Shown here: in pieces, positions 1-9,865 of the stretch
Position numbering within the stretch: position 1 is the stretch's first letter
Layout: the number at the start of each line of letters is the position of its first letter
The notes under the pieces: generated by a model
Databases searched by the model: none
What the model saw: the letters and a program-made list of their open reading frames with translations, nothing else
What the model was told of the DNA's origin: nothing
Translations under genes and position numbers: made by a program
Assembly: GCF_000526795.1 (NCBI RefSeq)
Contig: NZ_JAGT01000001.1
Coordinates: forward strand, 1,325,001 to 1,389,000
Length of the DNA: 64,000 nt
Source: Ruminococcus flavefaciens AE3010
Lineage (GTDB): Bacteria > Bacillota > Clostridia > Oscillospirales > Ruminococcaceae
Reading direction: 5' to 3'

Positions 1-2
1 AG

Positions 3-3000
3 GGACGCATCATCGAGGACGACGAGATCAAGAACACTTATGCTTCACGCCAGCCCTACGGCGAATGGCTGGACGCTTATCTTGTACGCCTCCACGACCT
101 CCATATCCCAAACAAGGGCGTAAAGACTTACTCAAAGGACGAGCTTGCAAGACTCCACAAGGCATTCGGCTATTCCTATGAGGATATCCGCACATCTATA
201 CTGCCAATGGCTGAAAAAGGCGCAGAGCCCATTGCTTCCATGGGAAGCGATATCCCGCTGCCGCCGCTGGACAAGCAGTCTCCTCCCCTTTTCAACTACT
301 TCCGCCAGCTTTTTGCTCAGGTAACGAATCCGCCATTTGACGCTATCCGTGAGGAGGTCGTTACAGACACCAGCGTTTACATCGGCAAGGACGGAAATAT
401 CCTTGAGGAGCGCCCCGAGAACTGCCACGTTCTCAAGATCGAAAATCCTATCCTCACCGAGACGGATATGCTCAAAATAAAAGCCCTTAATCAGCAGGGA
501 CTGAAAAGTGCAGTCATACCCATCACATATTACATCGGCACATTTCTGGACAAGGCTATTGAGCGCCTTTTCATTGATGCTGACAAGGCTTACCGCGACG
601 GAGCTTCTATCCTTATACTCTCCGACCGCGGCGTGGACGAATACCACTGTCCGATACCTTCGCTCCTTGCAGTTTCAGCACTCCAGCAGCACCTCGTTTC
701 CACAAAGAAGCGCACGGCTGTTGCAATGATCCTTGAATCCGCAGAGCCAAGAGAGGTACACCACTTCGCAGCACTTTTAGGCTACGGCGCATGTGCTGTT
801 AACCCATATCTCGCACATGAGACTATCCGCTCACTTATTGAGGACGGCTCACTTGACAAGGACTTCTACGCAGCCGAGGACGACTACAACAGCGCAATTC
901 TCCACGGCATCGTTAAGATAGCTTCAAAAATGGGAATCTCCACAATCCAGTCCTATCAGGGCAGCAAGCTGTTTGAGGCTGTGGGCATTTCTCAGGAGCT
1001 TATCGACAGCTATTTCGCAGGTACTGTCAGCCGTATCGGCGGCATCGGTCTTGCTGAGATCAGCCGCCGCACAGAGGCTCTCCACACAGCCGCATACGAC
1101 CCGCTTGGTCTCCACGTTGGCAGCGACGTAAAGAGCGCAGGCAGCCACAAGCTCCGCAGCGGCAAGAGCGACCACCTCTACACACCCGAGACTATACATC
1201 TGCTCCAGCAGGCAGCATGGACAGGCAGCTACGATACATTCAAGAAATATTCCGAGGCTCTTACCCGTGAGGACAACGAGCTCACACTCCGCAGTCTCCT
1301 TGACTTCAATTTTGACAGTGCCGCAGAGATACCTCTCGACGAGGTAGAGTCGGTTGAGAGCATCTGCAAGCGCTTCAAGACAGGCGCTATGTCATACGGC
1401 TCTATTTCTCAGGAAGCTCACGAGTGCATGGCTGTAGCCATGAACAGCATCGGCGGAAAGTCTAACAGCGGTGAGGGCGGCGAAAGCCCCGAGCGTCTGA
1501 AATCCGATAAATGTTCAGCTATCAAGCAGGTGGCTTCGGGACGCTTCGGTGTTACATCGGAGTACCTCGTTTCCGCACAGGAGATCCAGATAAAAATGGC
1601 ACAGGGCGCAAAGCCCGGTGAGGGCGGACATCTTCCCTCAGGAAAGGTATATCCCTGGATCGCTAAGACACGTCATTCAACAGCAGGCGTTGGACTTATC
1701 TCACCTCCGCCTCACCATGATATATACTCTATCGAAGACCTTGCACAGCTTATCTACGACCTGAAAAATGCCAACGACAAGGCTCGCATCTCCGTTAAGC
1801 TTGTTTCCGAAGCAGGCGTTGGAACTGTTGCGGCAGGCGTAGCAAAGGCAGGCGCTCAGGTAATCCTTATCTCAGGCTACGACGGCGGTACAGGCGCAGC
1901 TCCAAAGAGCTCTATCTACAACGCAGGACTTCCTTGGGAGCTTGGACTTGCAGAAGCACACCAGACACTTATGCTCAACGGTCTCCGTTCAAGAGTCCGC
2001 ATTGAGACTGACGGCAAGCTCATGACAGGCAGAGATGTACTTGTTGCAGCACTTCTCGGAGCTGAGGAATTCGGCTTTGCAACAGCTCCGCTGGTAACTA
2101 TGGGCTGCGTTATGATGAGAGTATGCAACCTTGATACATGTCCTATGGGTATCGCTACCCAGAACCCCGAGCTGAGAAAGCGCTTCCGCGGCAAGCCCGA
2201 GTACATCGTGAACTTCATGCACTTCATCGCACAGGAGCTCCGCGAGTACATGGCAAAGCTTGGCATACGCACAGTTGACGAGCTCATCGGACGCACAGAC
2301 CTTCTCCGCATAAAGAACAGCGCCGCTGAGAAGAACATCGACTTCACAAATATACTTGCAAACAGCACAGCGAGCGGCAAAAAGCACTTCGATGCAGCAG
2401 ATATTTACGATTTTGAGCTTGACAACACCATAGACCGCCGTGTTATAATAAAGAAGCTGGGAAGTGCGCTGAAAAACGGAACTTCCAAGTCTATCTCCAT
2501 TGACGTTGTGAACACAGACCGCTCTGTCGGAACTCTCACAGGTGCGGAGATAACACGTATCCACGGTGAAAACGTACTTGCTGACGACACATTCACTGTT
2601 AAATGTGCAGGCAGCGGCGGCCAGTCCTTCGGTGCTTTCATACCAAAGGGTCTTACACTGGAGCTCGTGGGCGACAGCAACGACTACTTCGGCAAGGGAC
2701 TTTCAGGCGGCAAGCTTGTACTCAATCCGCCAAAGGCTTCCACATTCAAGGCTGACGAAAATATCATCGTGGGCAACGTAGCTCTCTACGGAGCTACCTC
2801 GGGCAAGGCATTCATAAGCGGCGTTGCAGGCGAGCGCTTCTGCGTAAGAAATTCGGGAGCTACAGCAGTCTGTGAGGGCGTGGGTGACCACGGCTGCGAG
2901 TACATGACAGGCGGACGCGCTGTTATCCTCGGACGCACAGGAAAGAACTTCGCCGCAGGTATGTCAGGCGGTATAGCATATGTTCTCGACGAGGAGCACG

Positions 3001-3287
3001 ACCTCTACACCCGTCTCAACAAGGCTCTTGTTTCCCTTGAAATAGTGTCCGAGGAAGATGATATAGCCGAGCTGAAAGCTATCATCACCGAGCACGCAGA
3101 GGCTACAGGCTCTGAAAAGGCAAAGCAGATACTTGCTGATTTTGAGCGCTATCTGCCATGCTTCAAGAAGGTAATACCTCACGATTATGCAAAGATACAG
3201 AAGACAGTGACCAAGCTGGAAAAATCAGGCGTGAGCAGCGAACAGGCTATGATAGAAGCCTTCGAGCTCATCAGAAAGGAGGCGTGA
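3..3287 (+). CDS. gltB: Glutamate synthase (NADPH) large subunit, 5' end outside window
   Basis: Large subunit of glutamate synthase, which makes two glutamates from 2-oxoglutarate and glutamine in ammonia assimilation. The frame is open from base 3, where the residues read GRIIEDDEIK, so the gene enters the window without its start; the internal ATG at 207 is not the start. The N-terminal glutamine amidotransferase domain lies upstream of the window. Visible are the central domain, the FMN/2-oxoglutarate domain (GAMSYGSIS; GEGGHLPSGK; SGYDGGTGAAP), the 3Fe-4S cysteine cluster in GCVMMRVCNLDTCPMGIATQ, and the C-terminal GXGXG beta-helix (GDHGCEYMTGGRAVILG). GltD follows after 3 bp, with the GGAGG of gltD inside the gltB end. 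Identity is certain; only the length is unknown. Confidence 0.97.
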   Translation, partial: GRIIEDDEIKNTYASRQPYGEWLDAYLVRLHDLHIPNKGVKTYSKDELARLHKAFGYSYEDIRTSILPMAEKGAEPIASMGSDIPLPPLDKQSPPLFNYFRQLFAQVTNPPFDAIREEVVTDTSVYIGKDGNILEERPENCHVLKIENPILTETDMLKIKALNQQGLKSAVIPITYYIGTFLDKAIERLFIDADKAYRDGASILILSDRGVDEYHCPIPSLLAVSALQQHLVSTKKRTAVAMILESAEPREVHHFAALLGYGACAVNPYLAHETIRSLIEDGSLDKDFYAAEDDYNSAILHGIVKIASKMGISTIQSYQGSKLFEAVGISQELIDSYFAGTVSRIGGIGLAEISRRTEALHTAAYDPLGLHVGSDVKSAGSHKLRSGKSDHLYTPETIHLLQQAAWTGSYDTFKKYSEALTREDNELTLRSLLDFNFDSAAEIPLDEVESVESICKRFKTGAMSYGSISQEAHECMAVAMNSIGGKSNSGEGGESPERLKSDKCSAIKQVASGRFGVTSEYLVSAQEIQIKMAQGAKPGEGGHLPSGKVYPWIAKTRHSTAGVGLISPPPHHDIYSIEDLAQLIYDLKNANDKARISVKLVSEAGVGTVAAGVAKAGAQVILISGYDGGTGAAPKSSIYNAGLPWELGLAEAHQTLMLNGLRSRVRIETDGKLMTGRDVLVAALLGAEEFGFATAPLVTMGCVMMRVCNLDTCPMGIATQNPELRKRFRGKPEYIVNFMHFIAQELREYMAKLGIRTVDELIGRTDLLRIKNSAAEKNIDFTNILANSTASGKKHFDAADIYDFELDNTIDRRVIIKKLGSALKNGTSKSISIDVVNTDRSVGTLTGAEITRIHGENVLADDTFTVKCAGSGGQSFGAFIPKGLTLELVGDSNDYFGKGLSGGKLVLNPPKASTFKADENIIVGNVALYGATSGKAFISGVAGERFCVRNSGATAVCEGVGDHGCEYMTGGRAVILGRTGKNFAAGMSGGIAYVLDEEHDLYTRLNKALVSLEIVSEEDDIAELKAIITEHAEATGSEKAKQILADFERYLPCFKKVIPHDYAKIQKTVTKLEKSGVSSEQAMIEAFELIRKEA

Positions 3288-3290
3288 GCC

Positions 3291-4775
3291 ATGGGAAAAG
3301 CAACAGGATTTCTTGAATATGCAAGAACAGAAACAGCAGCAAAGGAACCTCTTGAGCGTATAAAGGACTTTAACGAATTCCACGTACCGCTCAGTGAAGA
3401 AAAGCGCAAGGAACAGGCTTCACGCTGTATGGACTGCGGAGTTCCGTTCTGTCAGAACGGCAAAATGCTCTGCGGAATGATGTCGGGCTGTCCCCTGAAC
3501 AACCTTATCCCCGAGTGGAACGACTTACTCTATCACGGTCAGAAAGAACAGGCGCTGAGCCGTCTGCTTATGACCAACAACTTCCCCGAATTTACATCAA
3601 GAGTATGTCCCGCACTCTGCGAAAAGGCTTGTATCTGCGGAGTTTACGATTCACCCGTAACTACTAAAGAGAACGAGAACTCCATCATTGAATTCGGCTT
3701 TGCAAACGGTCTTATGCAGCCACAGATACCCGCAGTCAGAAGCGGCAAGCGTGTTGCAGTCATCGGCTCGGGTCCCTCGGGACTTGCAGCTGCCGATACT
3801 CTCAACAAGCGCGGTCACAGCGTGACTGTGTTCGAGCGCTCCGACCGTGTGGGCGGACTGCTCATGTACGGTATCCCCAACATGAAGCTTGAAAAGCACA
3901 TCATTGAGCGCCGTGTGGAGCTTATGAAGGCAGAGGGCGTACAGTTCAGGACAAATTCCAACGTTGGCGAAAATGTTTCCGCCGACGATATACTGAGCAG
4001 CTTCGATGCTGTGGTACTTGCCTGCGGCTCCTCAAATCCACGTGACATCAAGGCTGAGGGCAGAGACGCAGAGGGAATATACTTCGCAGTTGATTTCCTT
4101 AAAGCTACTACAAAGAGCCTGCTTGACTCCGAGCTGAAGGATGGCAAGTTCATCTCCGCAAAGGACAAGAACGTTGTCATCATAGGCGGCGGTGATACAG
4201 GCAATGACTGTGTAGGAACCTCTGTCCGCCACGGCTGCAAGTCAGTTGTTCAGCTTGAAATGATGCCAAAGCTCCCCGACGAGAGAGCCGAGAACAATCC
4301 CTTCCCCGAGTGGCCTCGCGTATGCAAGACTGACTACGGTCAGGAGGAAGCTATCGCAGTATTCGGACACGATCCCCGTATCTACTGCACAACGGTCAAG
4401 GAGTTCATCAAGGACGAAAAGGGCAAACTTTCAGCCATAAAGACAGTAAAGCTCCAGTTCGGTACAGATCCCGAAACAGGCAGACGCACCATGAACGAGG
4501 TAGCAGGCAGCGAGGAGACGCTCCCATGTGAGCTTTGTCTTATTGCGGCAGGCTTTTTAGGCTGTCAGCAGTATATCGCTGACGCTTTCGGCGTATCACT
4601 GGATCAGCGCACAAACGTAAAAACAGCACCCAGCAAACATTCCACAAACATTGAAAAGGTATTTACCGCAGGCGATATGCACATCGGACAGTCCCTTGTA
4701 GTTCGTGCTATCCGTGAGGGACGCGACGCAGCAGCAGAGGTGGACGAATACCTTATGGGCTACACCAATTTATGA
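3291..4775 (+). CDS. gltD: Glutamate synthase (NADPH) small subunit
   Basis: Small, electron-input subunit of glutamate synthase: it takes electrons from NADPH and passes them through FAD and iron-sulfur clusters to GltB. The N-terminal region carries the cluster cysteines (CMDCGVPFCQ near residue 46, then CGMMSGCPLNN), followed by the FAD-binding motif GSGPSGLAAADTL near residue 155 and the NADPH-binding motif IIGGGDTGNDC near residue 290. The length of 494 aa is normal for the family. The ATG at 3291 has the ribosome site AAAGGAGG overlapping the gltB stop region, so the two subunits are probably translationally coupled. The glutamine-synthetase-like gene starts 13 bp after the stop, which suggests one operon. 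Confidence 0.96.
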   Translation: MGKATGFLEYARTETAAKEPLERIKDFNEFHVPLSEEKRKEQASRCMDCGVPFCQNGKMLCGMMSGCPLNNLIPEWNDLLYHGQKEQALSRLLMTNNFPEFTSRVCPALCEKACICGVYDSPVTTKENENSIIEFGFANGLMQPQIPAVRSGKRVAVIGSGPSGLAAADTLNKRGHSVTVFERSDRVGGLLMYGIPNMKLEKHIIERRVELMKAEGVQFRTNSNVGENVSADDILSSFDAVVLACGSSNPRDIKAEGRDAEGIYFAVDFLKATTKSLLDSELKDGKFISAKDKNVVIIGGGDTGNDCVGTSVRHGCKSVVQLEMMPKLPDERAENNPFPEWPRVCKTDYGQEEAIAVFGHDPRIYCTTVKEFIKDEKGKLSAIKTVKLQFGTDPETGRRTMNEVAGSEETLPCELCLIAAGFLGCQQYIADAFGVSLDQRTNVKTAPSKHSTNIEKVFTAGDMHIGQSLVVRAIREGRDAAAEVDEYLMGYTNL

Positions 4776-4788
4776 TACGGAGGCTAAA

Positions 4789-6066
4789 ATGATCTATTCA
4801 GAAAATGAGATATTGCAGTATATAGAGGAAAATGATGTCAAATTCGTCAAGCTCACATTCTGCGATCTGAAAGGCAGACTGAAAAACATCTCTGTCCTTT
4901 CATCTGAGCTTGCAGTCACCTTTGAACGCGGTGTCAGCATAACCGCAAAGAAAATTGCAGGCTTTGAGGCAGCAGGCGGAAAAGACCTTTTCCTCTTCCC
5001 CGACGCTCAGACCATGACCGTTCTCCCGTGGAGACCTCAGCAGGGCAGAGTTATCAGAATGTTCTGCTATATCCGTTATGAGGACGGCACTCCCTTTGAG
5101 GGGGACGGCAGATACTTCCTTAAAAAGGCAATGAAAACTGCCATCAGTGCAGGCTACTGCTTCCGCTTCGGAACTTCCTGCGAGTTTACACTCTTCCATA
5201 AGGACGATAAGGGTCTGCCCACTAAGACTCCCCATGATTATGCAGGCTACTGTGATGTGGCTCCCGACGACAAGGGAGAGAATATCCGCCGCGATGTATG
5301 TCTCACTCTCGAACAGATGGGTATCCACCCAATATCATCACGCCATGAGAGCGGCTGCGGTCAGCACGAGATAGACTTCAATGCTTCGTCCGCACTGAAA
5401 GCCGCAGATACCTTCCTCAGCTTCAAGTCTGCGGTAAAATCAGTTGCCGAGACTCACGATGTCCACGCAAGCTTTATGCCGAAGCCCCTCCGCAACGACT
5501 GCGGAAACGGTATGCATATCAGCTTCAATGTTTTCCCTGACAATGATATTCTTGAGGAGACAAAGCAGGGCGGCAATGAGCTTCTGAAATATGCTGCGTC
5601 AGGCATAATGAAGCATATCCGTGAGTTTACGCTGTTTACAAATTCTACGGTGAATTCCTATGCGAGACTTGGCGAATTCACTGCTCCCCGTGACATTATC
5701 TGGTCGGATGAGGAGGGCTCTCAGCTTATCCGCATGAATCACGACAGCGACAACGCCTGCGTTGAGCTTCGCGCTGCGGACTGCGTCTGCAACCCTTATC
5801 TTGTTCTCGGTCTGATGATATACTCGGCACTTGAGGGCATAGCTGCACAGCTCCCGCTGCCTGAGAAAAACACAGGCTCCGAGCGCCTGCCCTCGACTCT
5901 TGAGGAAGCAGTTTCCTGCGCAGAGGGCTCTGAGTTCGTGAAGAAGTACGTGCCCGAGAATATCCTTAAAGTCCTGCTGGATTACAGCAGCGAGGAATGG
6001 CGCGAGTATTCTTCCGCTTACGACAAGGGAGCATTTGAGGACAAACAATATTTTTACAGTCTCTGA
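4789..6066 (+). CDS. Divergent glutamine synthetase family protein
   Basis: Glutamine-synthetase family protein of 425 aa. The start is ATG 4789 with GGAGG 6 bp upstream; an in-frame ATG at 4705 lies inside gltD and lacks a ribosome site. Family landmarks are clear: the beta-grasp N-terminus, RHESGCGQHEIDF, FMPKPLRNDCGNGMHISFN, NSYARLG and VELRAADCVCNPYL. Several residues that bind metal or act in catalysis in classical GlnA look altered: the GxEPEFFLF element reads GTSCEFTLF, and the loop that normally reads VPGYEAP is one residue shorter and lacks the glutamate. It may therefore have lost or changed activity, becoming a regulatory or alternative amine ligase. It lies between GOGAT and an ANTAR antiterminator, a context for nitrogen control. 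Family certain, activity uncertain. Confidence 0.85.
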   Translation: MIYSENEILQYIEENDVKFVKLTFCDLKGRLKNISVLSSELAVTFERGVSITAKKIAGFEAAGGKDLFLFPDAQTMTVLPWRPQQGRVIRMFCYIRYEDGTPFEGDGRYFLKKAMKTAISAGYCFRFGTSCEFTLFHKDDKGLPTKTPHDYAGYCDVAPDDKGENIRRDVCLTLEQMGIHPISSRHESGCGQHEIDFNASSALKAADTFLSFKSAVKSVAETHDVHASFMPKPLRNDCGNGMHISFNVFPDNDILEETKQGGNELLKYAASGIMKHIREFTLFTNSTVNSYARLGEFTAPRDIIWSDEEGSQLIRMNHDSDNACVELRAADCVCNPYLVLGLMIYSALEGIAAQLPLPEKNTGSERLPSTLEEAVSCAEGSEFVKKYVPENILKVLLDYSSEEWREYSSAYDKGAFEDKQYFYSL

Positions 6067-6078
6067 CGGAGGTAAGCT

Positions 6079-6660
6079 TTGGAAAAAATCCTTGTAGTTT
6101 CAAGTAATAAAAATGCCTCTGAAGCTCTTGTGAATTTCCTCCGCGATTCGTTCAGATGTATGCCCAAGCTGGTCGAATCAGCCTATCAGGCAAAGACGTT
6201 TTTCGACGCCGACCCGTCCGTGGAGCTTGCAGTTATCAACTCCCCTCTTATGGACGAATCTGGCTTTGAGCTTGCGGAATACATCATCGAAAATACCACA
6301 GCGAACTGCATATTTATGATAAAGGAGGAGCAGACCGAAAAAATTGCGGGACGTGCCGACAAGACAGGTATAATCATTGTCGGAAAGCCGTTCAGCCGCA
6401 CTCTGCTCTATCAGCTGGTAAAGACCCTTGACATTGCCGTGAACCGCTCCCTTAAACTATACGAGGAGAACCGTCGGCTCGAAGCAAAGATCGAGGAGAT
6501 GCAGGCAATCGACAAGGCAAAGTTCATGCTCATGCAGTACAAGGGTATGACCGAGGAGGAAGCACATTCTTATCTTGAACAGTACGCCATGAACAAGCGC
6601 AAGAAGAAGAGTCTTGCGGCACTGGCGATAATAGATAAGCTCAGTGAGCAATACTTATAA
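6079..6660 (+). CDS. ANTAR-domain antiterminator with pseudo-receiver
   Basis: RNA-binding antitermination regulator of the NasR/AmiR type. It begins with TTG 6079, preceded by GGAGG 6 bp upstream; no in-frame ATG would give the conserved MEKILVVSSN beginning. Residues 1-120 have the response-regulator fold (the KP switch is visible in IIIVGKPFS). The aspartate normally phosphorylated is absent: the strand reads AVINSPLMDESG with Asn or Ser in its place, and the acidic pair after strand 1 is SS. Residues 125-190 form a coiled coil plus ANTAR domain (MTEEEAHSYLEQYAMNKRKK). Known ANTAR proteins bind paired hexaloop hairpins and prevent early termination, often of nitrogen genes. Its place behind the GS-like gene fits that role; the signal may be a protein partner rather than phosphorylation. 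Confidence 0.88.
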   Translation: MEKILVVSSNKNASEALVNFLRDSFRCMPKLVESAYQAKTFFDADPSVELAVINSPLMDESGFELAEYIIENTTANCIFMIKEEQTEKIAGRADKTGIIIVGKPFSRTLLYQLVKTLDIAVNRSLKLYEENRRLEAKIEEMQAIDKAKFMLMQYKGMTEEEAHSYLEQYAMNKRKKKSLAALAIIDKLSEQYL

Positions 6661-6674
6661 GTGAGGCGCAAACA

Positions 6675-8111
6675 ATGTTTGACAGTATCCACGAAGAATG
6701 CGGCGTTTTCGGCATATACGAAAACAAGACCTCTGACGTTGCCGCATCGGTATATTTCGGACTGTATGCACTACAGCACAGAGGTCAGGAAAGCTGCGGA
6801 ATAACTGTCTGTGACGACGGTATCTTCAGACATAAACGTGCGGACGGACTTGTCTCGGAGGTGTTCAGCAGAGAAGAACTGGATAAGCTGGGCAGCGGCA
6901 ATATGGCTGTGGGACACGTCCGCTACTCCACAACAGGCGGTCACAACCACAACAATATACAGCCACTTGTAATACGTCATATCAAGGGCAATATGGCTCT
7001 TGTACACAACGGAAATCTGGTCAATGCACCGGAGCTCCGCCGCTCCTTTGAGATGTCGGGAGCTATCTTCCACGGCACCTCGGATACGGAAGCCATAGCC
7101 TATTCAATAGTCCGCGAGCGCCTGACCAGCAGCTCCACCGAGCAGGCTGTGGAACGGGCAATGCCTTTCATCAAGGGAGCTTATTCCTGCATACTTATGA
7201 CAGCCACAAAGCTCATAGCCTTCCGCGACCCTGACGGCTTCCGACCGCTGTGTATCGGCAGGACACATGACGGAGCATATGTTGTGGCTTCGGAGTCCTG
7301 CGCCCTTGAAACAGTGGGTGCGGAGTTCCTGCGCGATGTTGACGCGGGAGAGATAGTCGTCATAGGAAAGGACGGCTTGCAGTCCATACGTACCAACTGT
7401 ACAAACAAGCGTAATATCTGCATTTTCGAGTACATCTACTTTGCCCGTCCCGATTCGGTAATAGAGGGAGTATCAGTTCACCACGCACGTCTCAGAGCAG
7501 GACAGCTCCTTGCAAAGACAAGTCCAGTGGACGCGGATATAGTCATAGGTGTTCCCGATTCTGGACTTGACGCAGCTCTTGGCTACGCAAACGAAAGCGG
7601 TATCCCCTACGGTATCGGCTTCATCAAGAACAAGTACATCGGACGCAGCTTCATTCAGCCCGAACAGCACCAGCGCGAGAACGCAGTAAAGATAAAGCTT
7701 AACGCTGTCCGCGAGAGCGTTGCGGGCAAGCGCGTCATAATGATAGATGATTCCATAGTCCGCGGCACAACAAGTGCGAGGATAGTTAAGCTTCTGCGCG
7801 ATGCGGGAGCAAAGGAAGTCCATGTTCGTATCTCGTCGCCTCCTTTCCTGCACACCTGCCACTTCGGTACGGATATCGACTCTGAGGAAAACCTCATTGC
7901 GGGCAAGTGCCGTTCAACGGAAGAAATAGCGCAGTACATAGGCGCTGACAGCCTTGCGTATCTGCCCACAGAATGTCTCGGCGAGCTTGTTGACAACCGC
8001 TTCGGTTACTGCAAGGGCTGCTTCACAGGCAATTATCCTGTGGACATTTCAGGCGCAGGCAGCAAGAATAAATTCGACGAAAAGATACACAGCGCGGAGT
8101 CCGCGCAGTAG
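6675..8111 (+). CDS. purF: Amidophosphoribosyltransferase
   Basis: First committed enzyme of purine synthesis: PRPP plus glutamine gives phosphoribosylamine. The start is ATG 6675 with a GTGAGG site; an eight-residue leader precedes Cys9 (EECGVFGIYE), the N-terminal nucleophile of the glutaminase domain that is normally exposed by propeptide removal. The phosphoribosyltransferase half carries the PRPP loop VIMIDDSIVRGTTSARIV. Extra cysteines (NICIFEY, TCHFGTD, YCKGCFTG) match the 4Fe-4S type known from Bacillus subtilis PurF. The 478-aa length is normal. It follows the ANTAR gene by 14 bp and may be co-transcribed with it, linking purine and nitrogen supply. Confidence 0.96.
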   Translation: MFDSIHEECGVFGIYENKTSDVAASVYFGLYALQHRGQESCGITVCDDGIFRHKRADGLVSEVFSREELDKLGSGNMAVGHVRYSTTGGHNHNNIQPLVIRHIKGNMALVHNGNLVNAPELRRSFEMSGAIFHGTSDTEAIAYSIVRERLTSSSTEQAVERAMPFIKGAYSCILMTATKLIAFRDPDGFRPLCIGRTHDGAYVVASESCALETVGAEFLRDVDAGEIVVIGKDGLQSIRTNCTNKRNICIFEYIYFARPDSVIEGVSVHHARLRAGQLLAKTSPVDADIVIGVPDSGLDAALGYANESGIPYGIGFIKNKYIGRSFIQPEQHQRENAVKIKLNAVRESVAGKRVIMIDDSIVRGTTSARIVKLLRDAGAKEVHVRISSPPFLHTCHFGTDIDSEENLIAGKCRSTEEIAQYIGADSLAYLPTECLGELVDNRFGYCKGCFTGNYPVDISGAGSKNKFDEKIHSAESAQ

Positions 8112-8115
8112 CAGC

Positions 8116-8132
8116 GGCGGATAATATCCGCC
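8116..8132. repeat. Mini-palindrome, GGGCG-type (reverse orientation)
   Basis: Arms GGCGGAT/ATCCGCC around a 3-base loop directly after purF. Read on the minus strand it starts CGGGCGGAT and ends ATCCGCC, close to the copy at 41404-41426. A second hairpin, TGTACATC/GATGTACA, occupies 8145-8166, between this element and asnB. Confidence 0.6.
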
Positions 8133-8210
8133 CGCAATAAACGCTGTACATCAATGGCGATGTACAAGTGTATCCAATTACAATATACCTATTATTCGGA
8201 GGGATTAACT

Positions 8211-9791
8211 ATGTGTACGATAATGGCATACTGCGGCGTCAGCGGCGGTACGGGAAAAGTTATGGATGGGCTGAAAGCAACCGTCAGCCGCGGTCCTGAC
8301 GACCAGAGGATAGTGAAAGTACCTGATGGAATACTCGGCTTTCAGAGACTGTCCATAATGGGACTTACTCCCGAGGGAATGCAGCCCTTTGAGCTGGACG
8401 GTGATTTCGCAGTATGCAATGGTGAGATATACGGCTTCCGCAAGCTCAGAGACAAGCTTACCGATATGGGCTACTGTTTCAGAAGTGACAGCGACTGCGA
8501 GATACTTCTGCCCTTATACAGAGAATATGGCACTGATATGTTTGCTATGCTCGACGCAGAATTTGCCTGCGTGATATATGACAGCACAGAGCGCCAGTTC
8601 ATAGCTGCCCGTGATCCCATAGGCATACGTCCGCTGTATTACGGCAAGTCCGATGACGGTACTATGGTCTTTGCAAGCGAAGCAAAGAACCTGGTTGATA
8701 TCTGCAAAAAGGTGATGCCTTTCCCTCCGGGACACTATTACAAGGACGGTAAGTTCCACTGCTACTGCGATATTACCGCAGTTGACAAGGTCATACACGA
8801 CGATATCGATACAGTCTGCAAGAATATCCACGATAAGCTTGTGGCAGGCGTAAAGAAGCGTCTTGACGCTGATGCAAAGGTAGGCTTCCTGCTTTCGGGC
8901 GGACTTGACTCTTCACTGGTCTGCGCTATCGCTCAGCGCGAGAGTGACAAGCCTATCCGTACATTTGCTATCGGTATGAACACCGACGCTATCGACCTCA
9001 AGTACGCAAAGCAGGTGGCAGACTACATCGGCAGCGACCACACCGAGGTCATCATAACCAAGGACGACGTTATATCGGCTCTTGAAGATGTTATACACCT
9101 TCTCGGTACTTACGATATAACCACTATCCGCGCAAGTATGGGCATGTATCTGCTCTGCAAGGATATCCACGAGCAGACCGATATCCGCGTGCTCCTTACA
9201 GGTGAGATCTCAGACGAGCTCTTCGGCTATAAGTATACGGACTTTGCTCCCTCAGCAGAGGCTTTTCAGCAGGAATCCGTAAAGCGTGTACATGAGCTCC
9301 ATATGTACGATGTGCTCCGTGCAGACCGCTGTATATCCGTAAATTCTCTTGAAGCCCGTGTGCCATTCGGCGACCTTGATTTCGTAAAGTACGTCATGGC
9401 AATCGACCCTGAGATGAAGCTCAACAAATACAACAAGGGCAAGTATCTGCTCCGTCACGCTTTCGAGGGAGACTACCTGCCGCACGATATACTCTACCGT
9501 GAAAAGGCTGCATTCTCAGACGCTGTGGGACACTCAATGGTGGACTACCTCAAGGAATACGCAAACAGCTATTACTCCGACGAGGAGTTCGAGCTTGACT
9601 GCACAAAATATACTCACGCAAAGCCGTTCACTAAGGAGTCTCTCCTTTACCGTGAGATATTCGAGAAATACTACAGCGGCAACAGCGAAATGGTAGTTGA
9701 TTTCTGGATGCCCAACAAGGAGTGGGAGGGCTGCAATGTAAACGACCCCTCAGCCCGTGTACTCTCAAACTATGGTGCAAGCGGAGAATAA
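8211..9791 (+). CDS. asnB: Asparagine synthetase B, glutamine-hydrolysing
   Basis: Converts aspartate, ATP and glutamine to asparagine. ATG 8211 is chosen because it places the nucleophile Cys at residue 2 (MCTIMAYCG) and has GGAGGG 8 bp upstream; an in-frame ATG at 8154 would bury the cysteine. The N-terminal glutaminase domain shows SRGPDDQ, FQRLSIMG and NGEIYG; the synthetase domain has the PP-loop LLSGGLDSSL near residue 230 and the later RVPFGDL. The 526-aa length fits the short, E. coli-like class. It has its own space from purF (99 bp with two hairpins) and ends in a strong terminator at 9809-9836. Confidence 0.95.
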   Translation: MCTIMAYCGVSGGTGKVMDGLKATVSRGPDDQRIVKVPDGILGFQRLSIMGLTPEGMQPFELDGDFAVCNGEIYGFRKLRDKLTDMGYCFRSDSDCEILLPLYREYGTDMFAMLDAEFACVIYDSTERQFIAARDPIGIRPLYYGKSDDGTMVFASEAKNLVDICKKVMPFPPGHYYKDGKFHCYCDITAVDKVIHDDIDTVCKNIHDKLVAGVKKRLDADAKVGFLLSGGLDSSLVCAIAQRESDKPIRTFAIGMNTDAIDLKYAKQVADYIGSDHTEVIITKDDVISALEDVIHLLGTYDITTIRASMGMYLLCKDIHEQTDIRVLLTGEISDELFGYKYTDFAPSAEAFQQESVKRVHELHMYDVLRADRCISVNSLEARVPFGDLDFVKYVMAIDPEMKLNKYNKGKYLLRHAFEGDYLPHDILYREKAAFSDAVGHSMVDYLKEYANSYYSDEEFELDCTKYTHAKPFTKESLLYREIFEKYYSGNSEMVVDFWMPNKEWEGCNVNDPSARVLSNYGASGE

Positions 9792-9808
9792 TAACGCCAA
9801 TGCAAAAC

Positions 9809-9836
9809 AAAAGCCCCTTTTCAAAAGGGGCTTTTT
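9809..9836. terminator. Bidirectional terminator between asnB and the AraC gene
   Basis: AAAAGCCCC/GGGGCTTTT stem with a T-run on both strands, lying between the convergent asnB and araC-type genes. Confidence 0.9.
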
Positions 9837-9865
9837 CATTATGTATAAAGGCTGAACTGCCTGTT

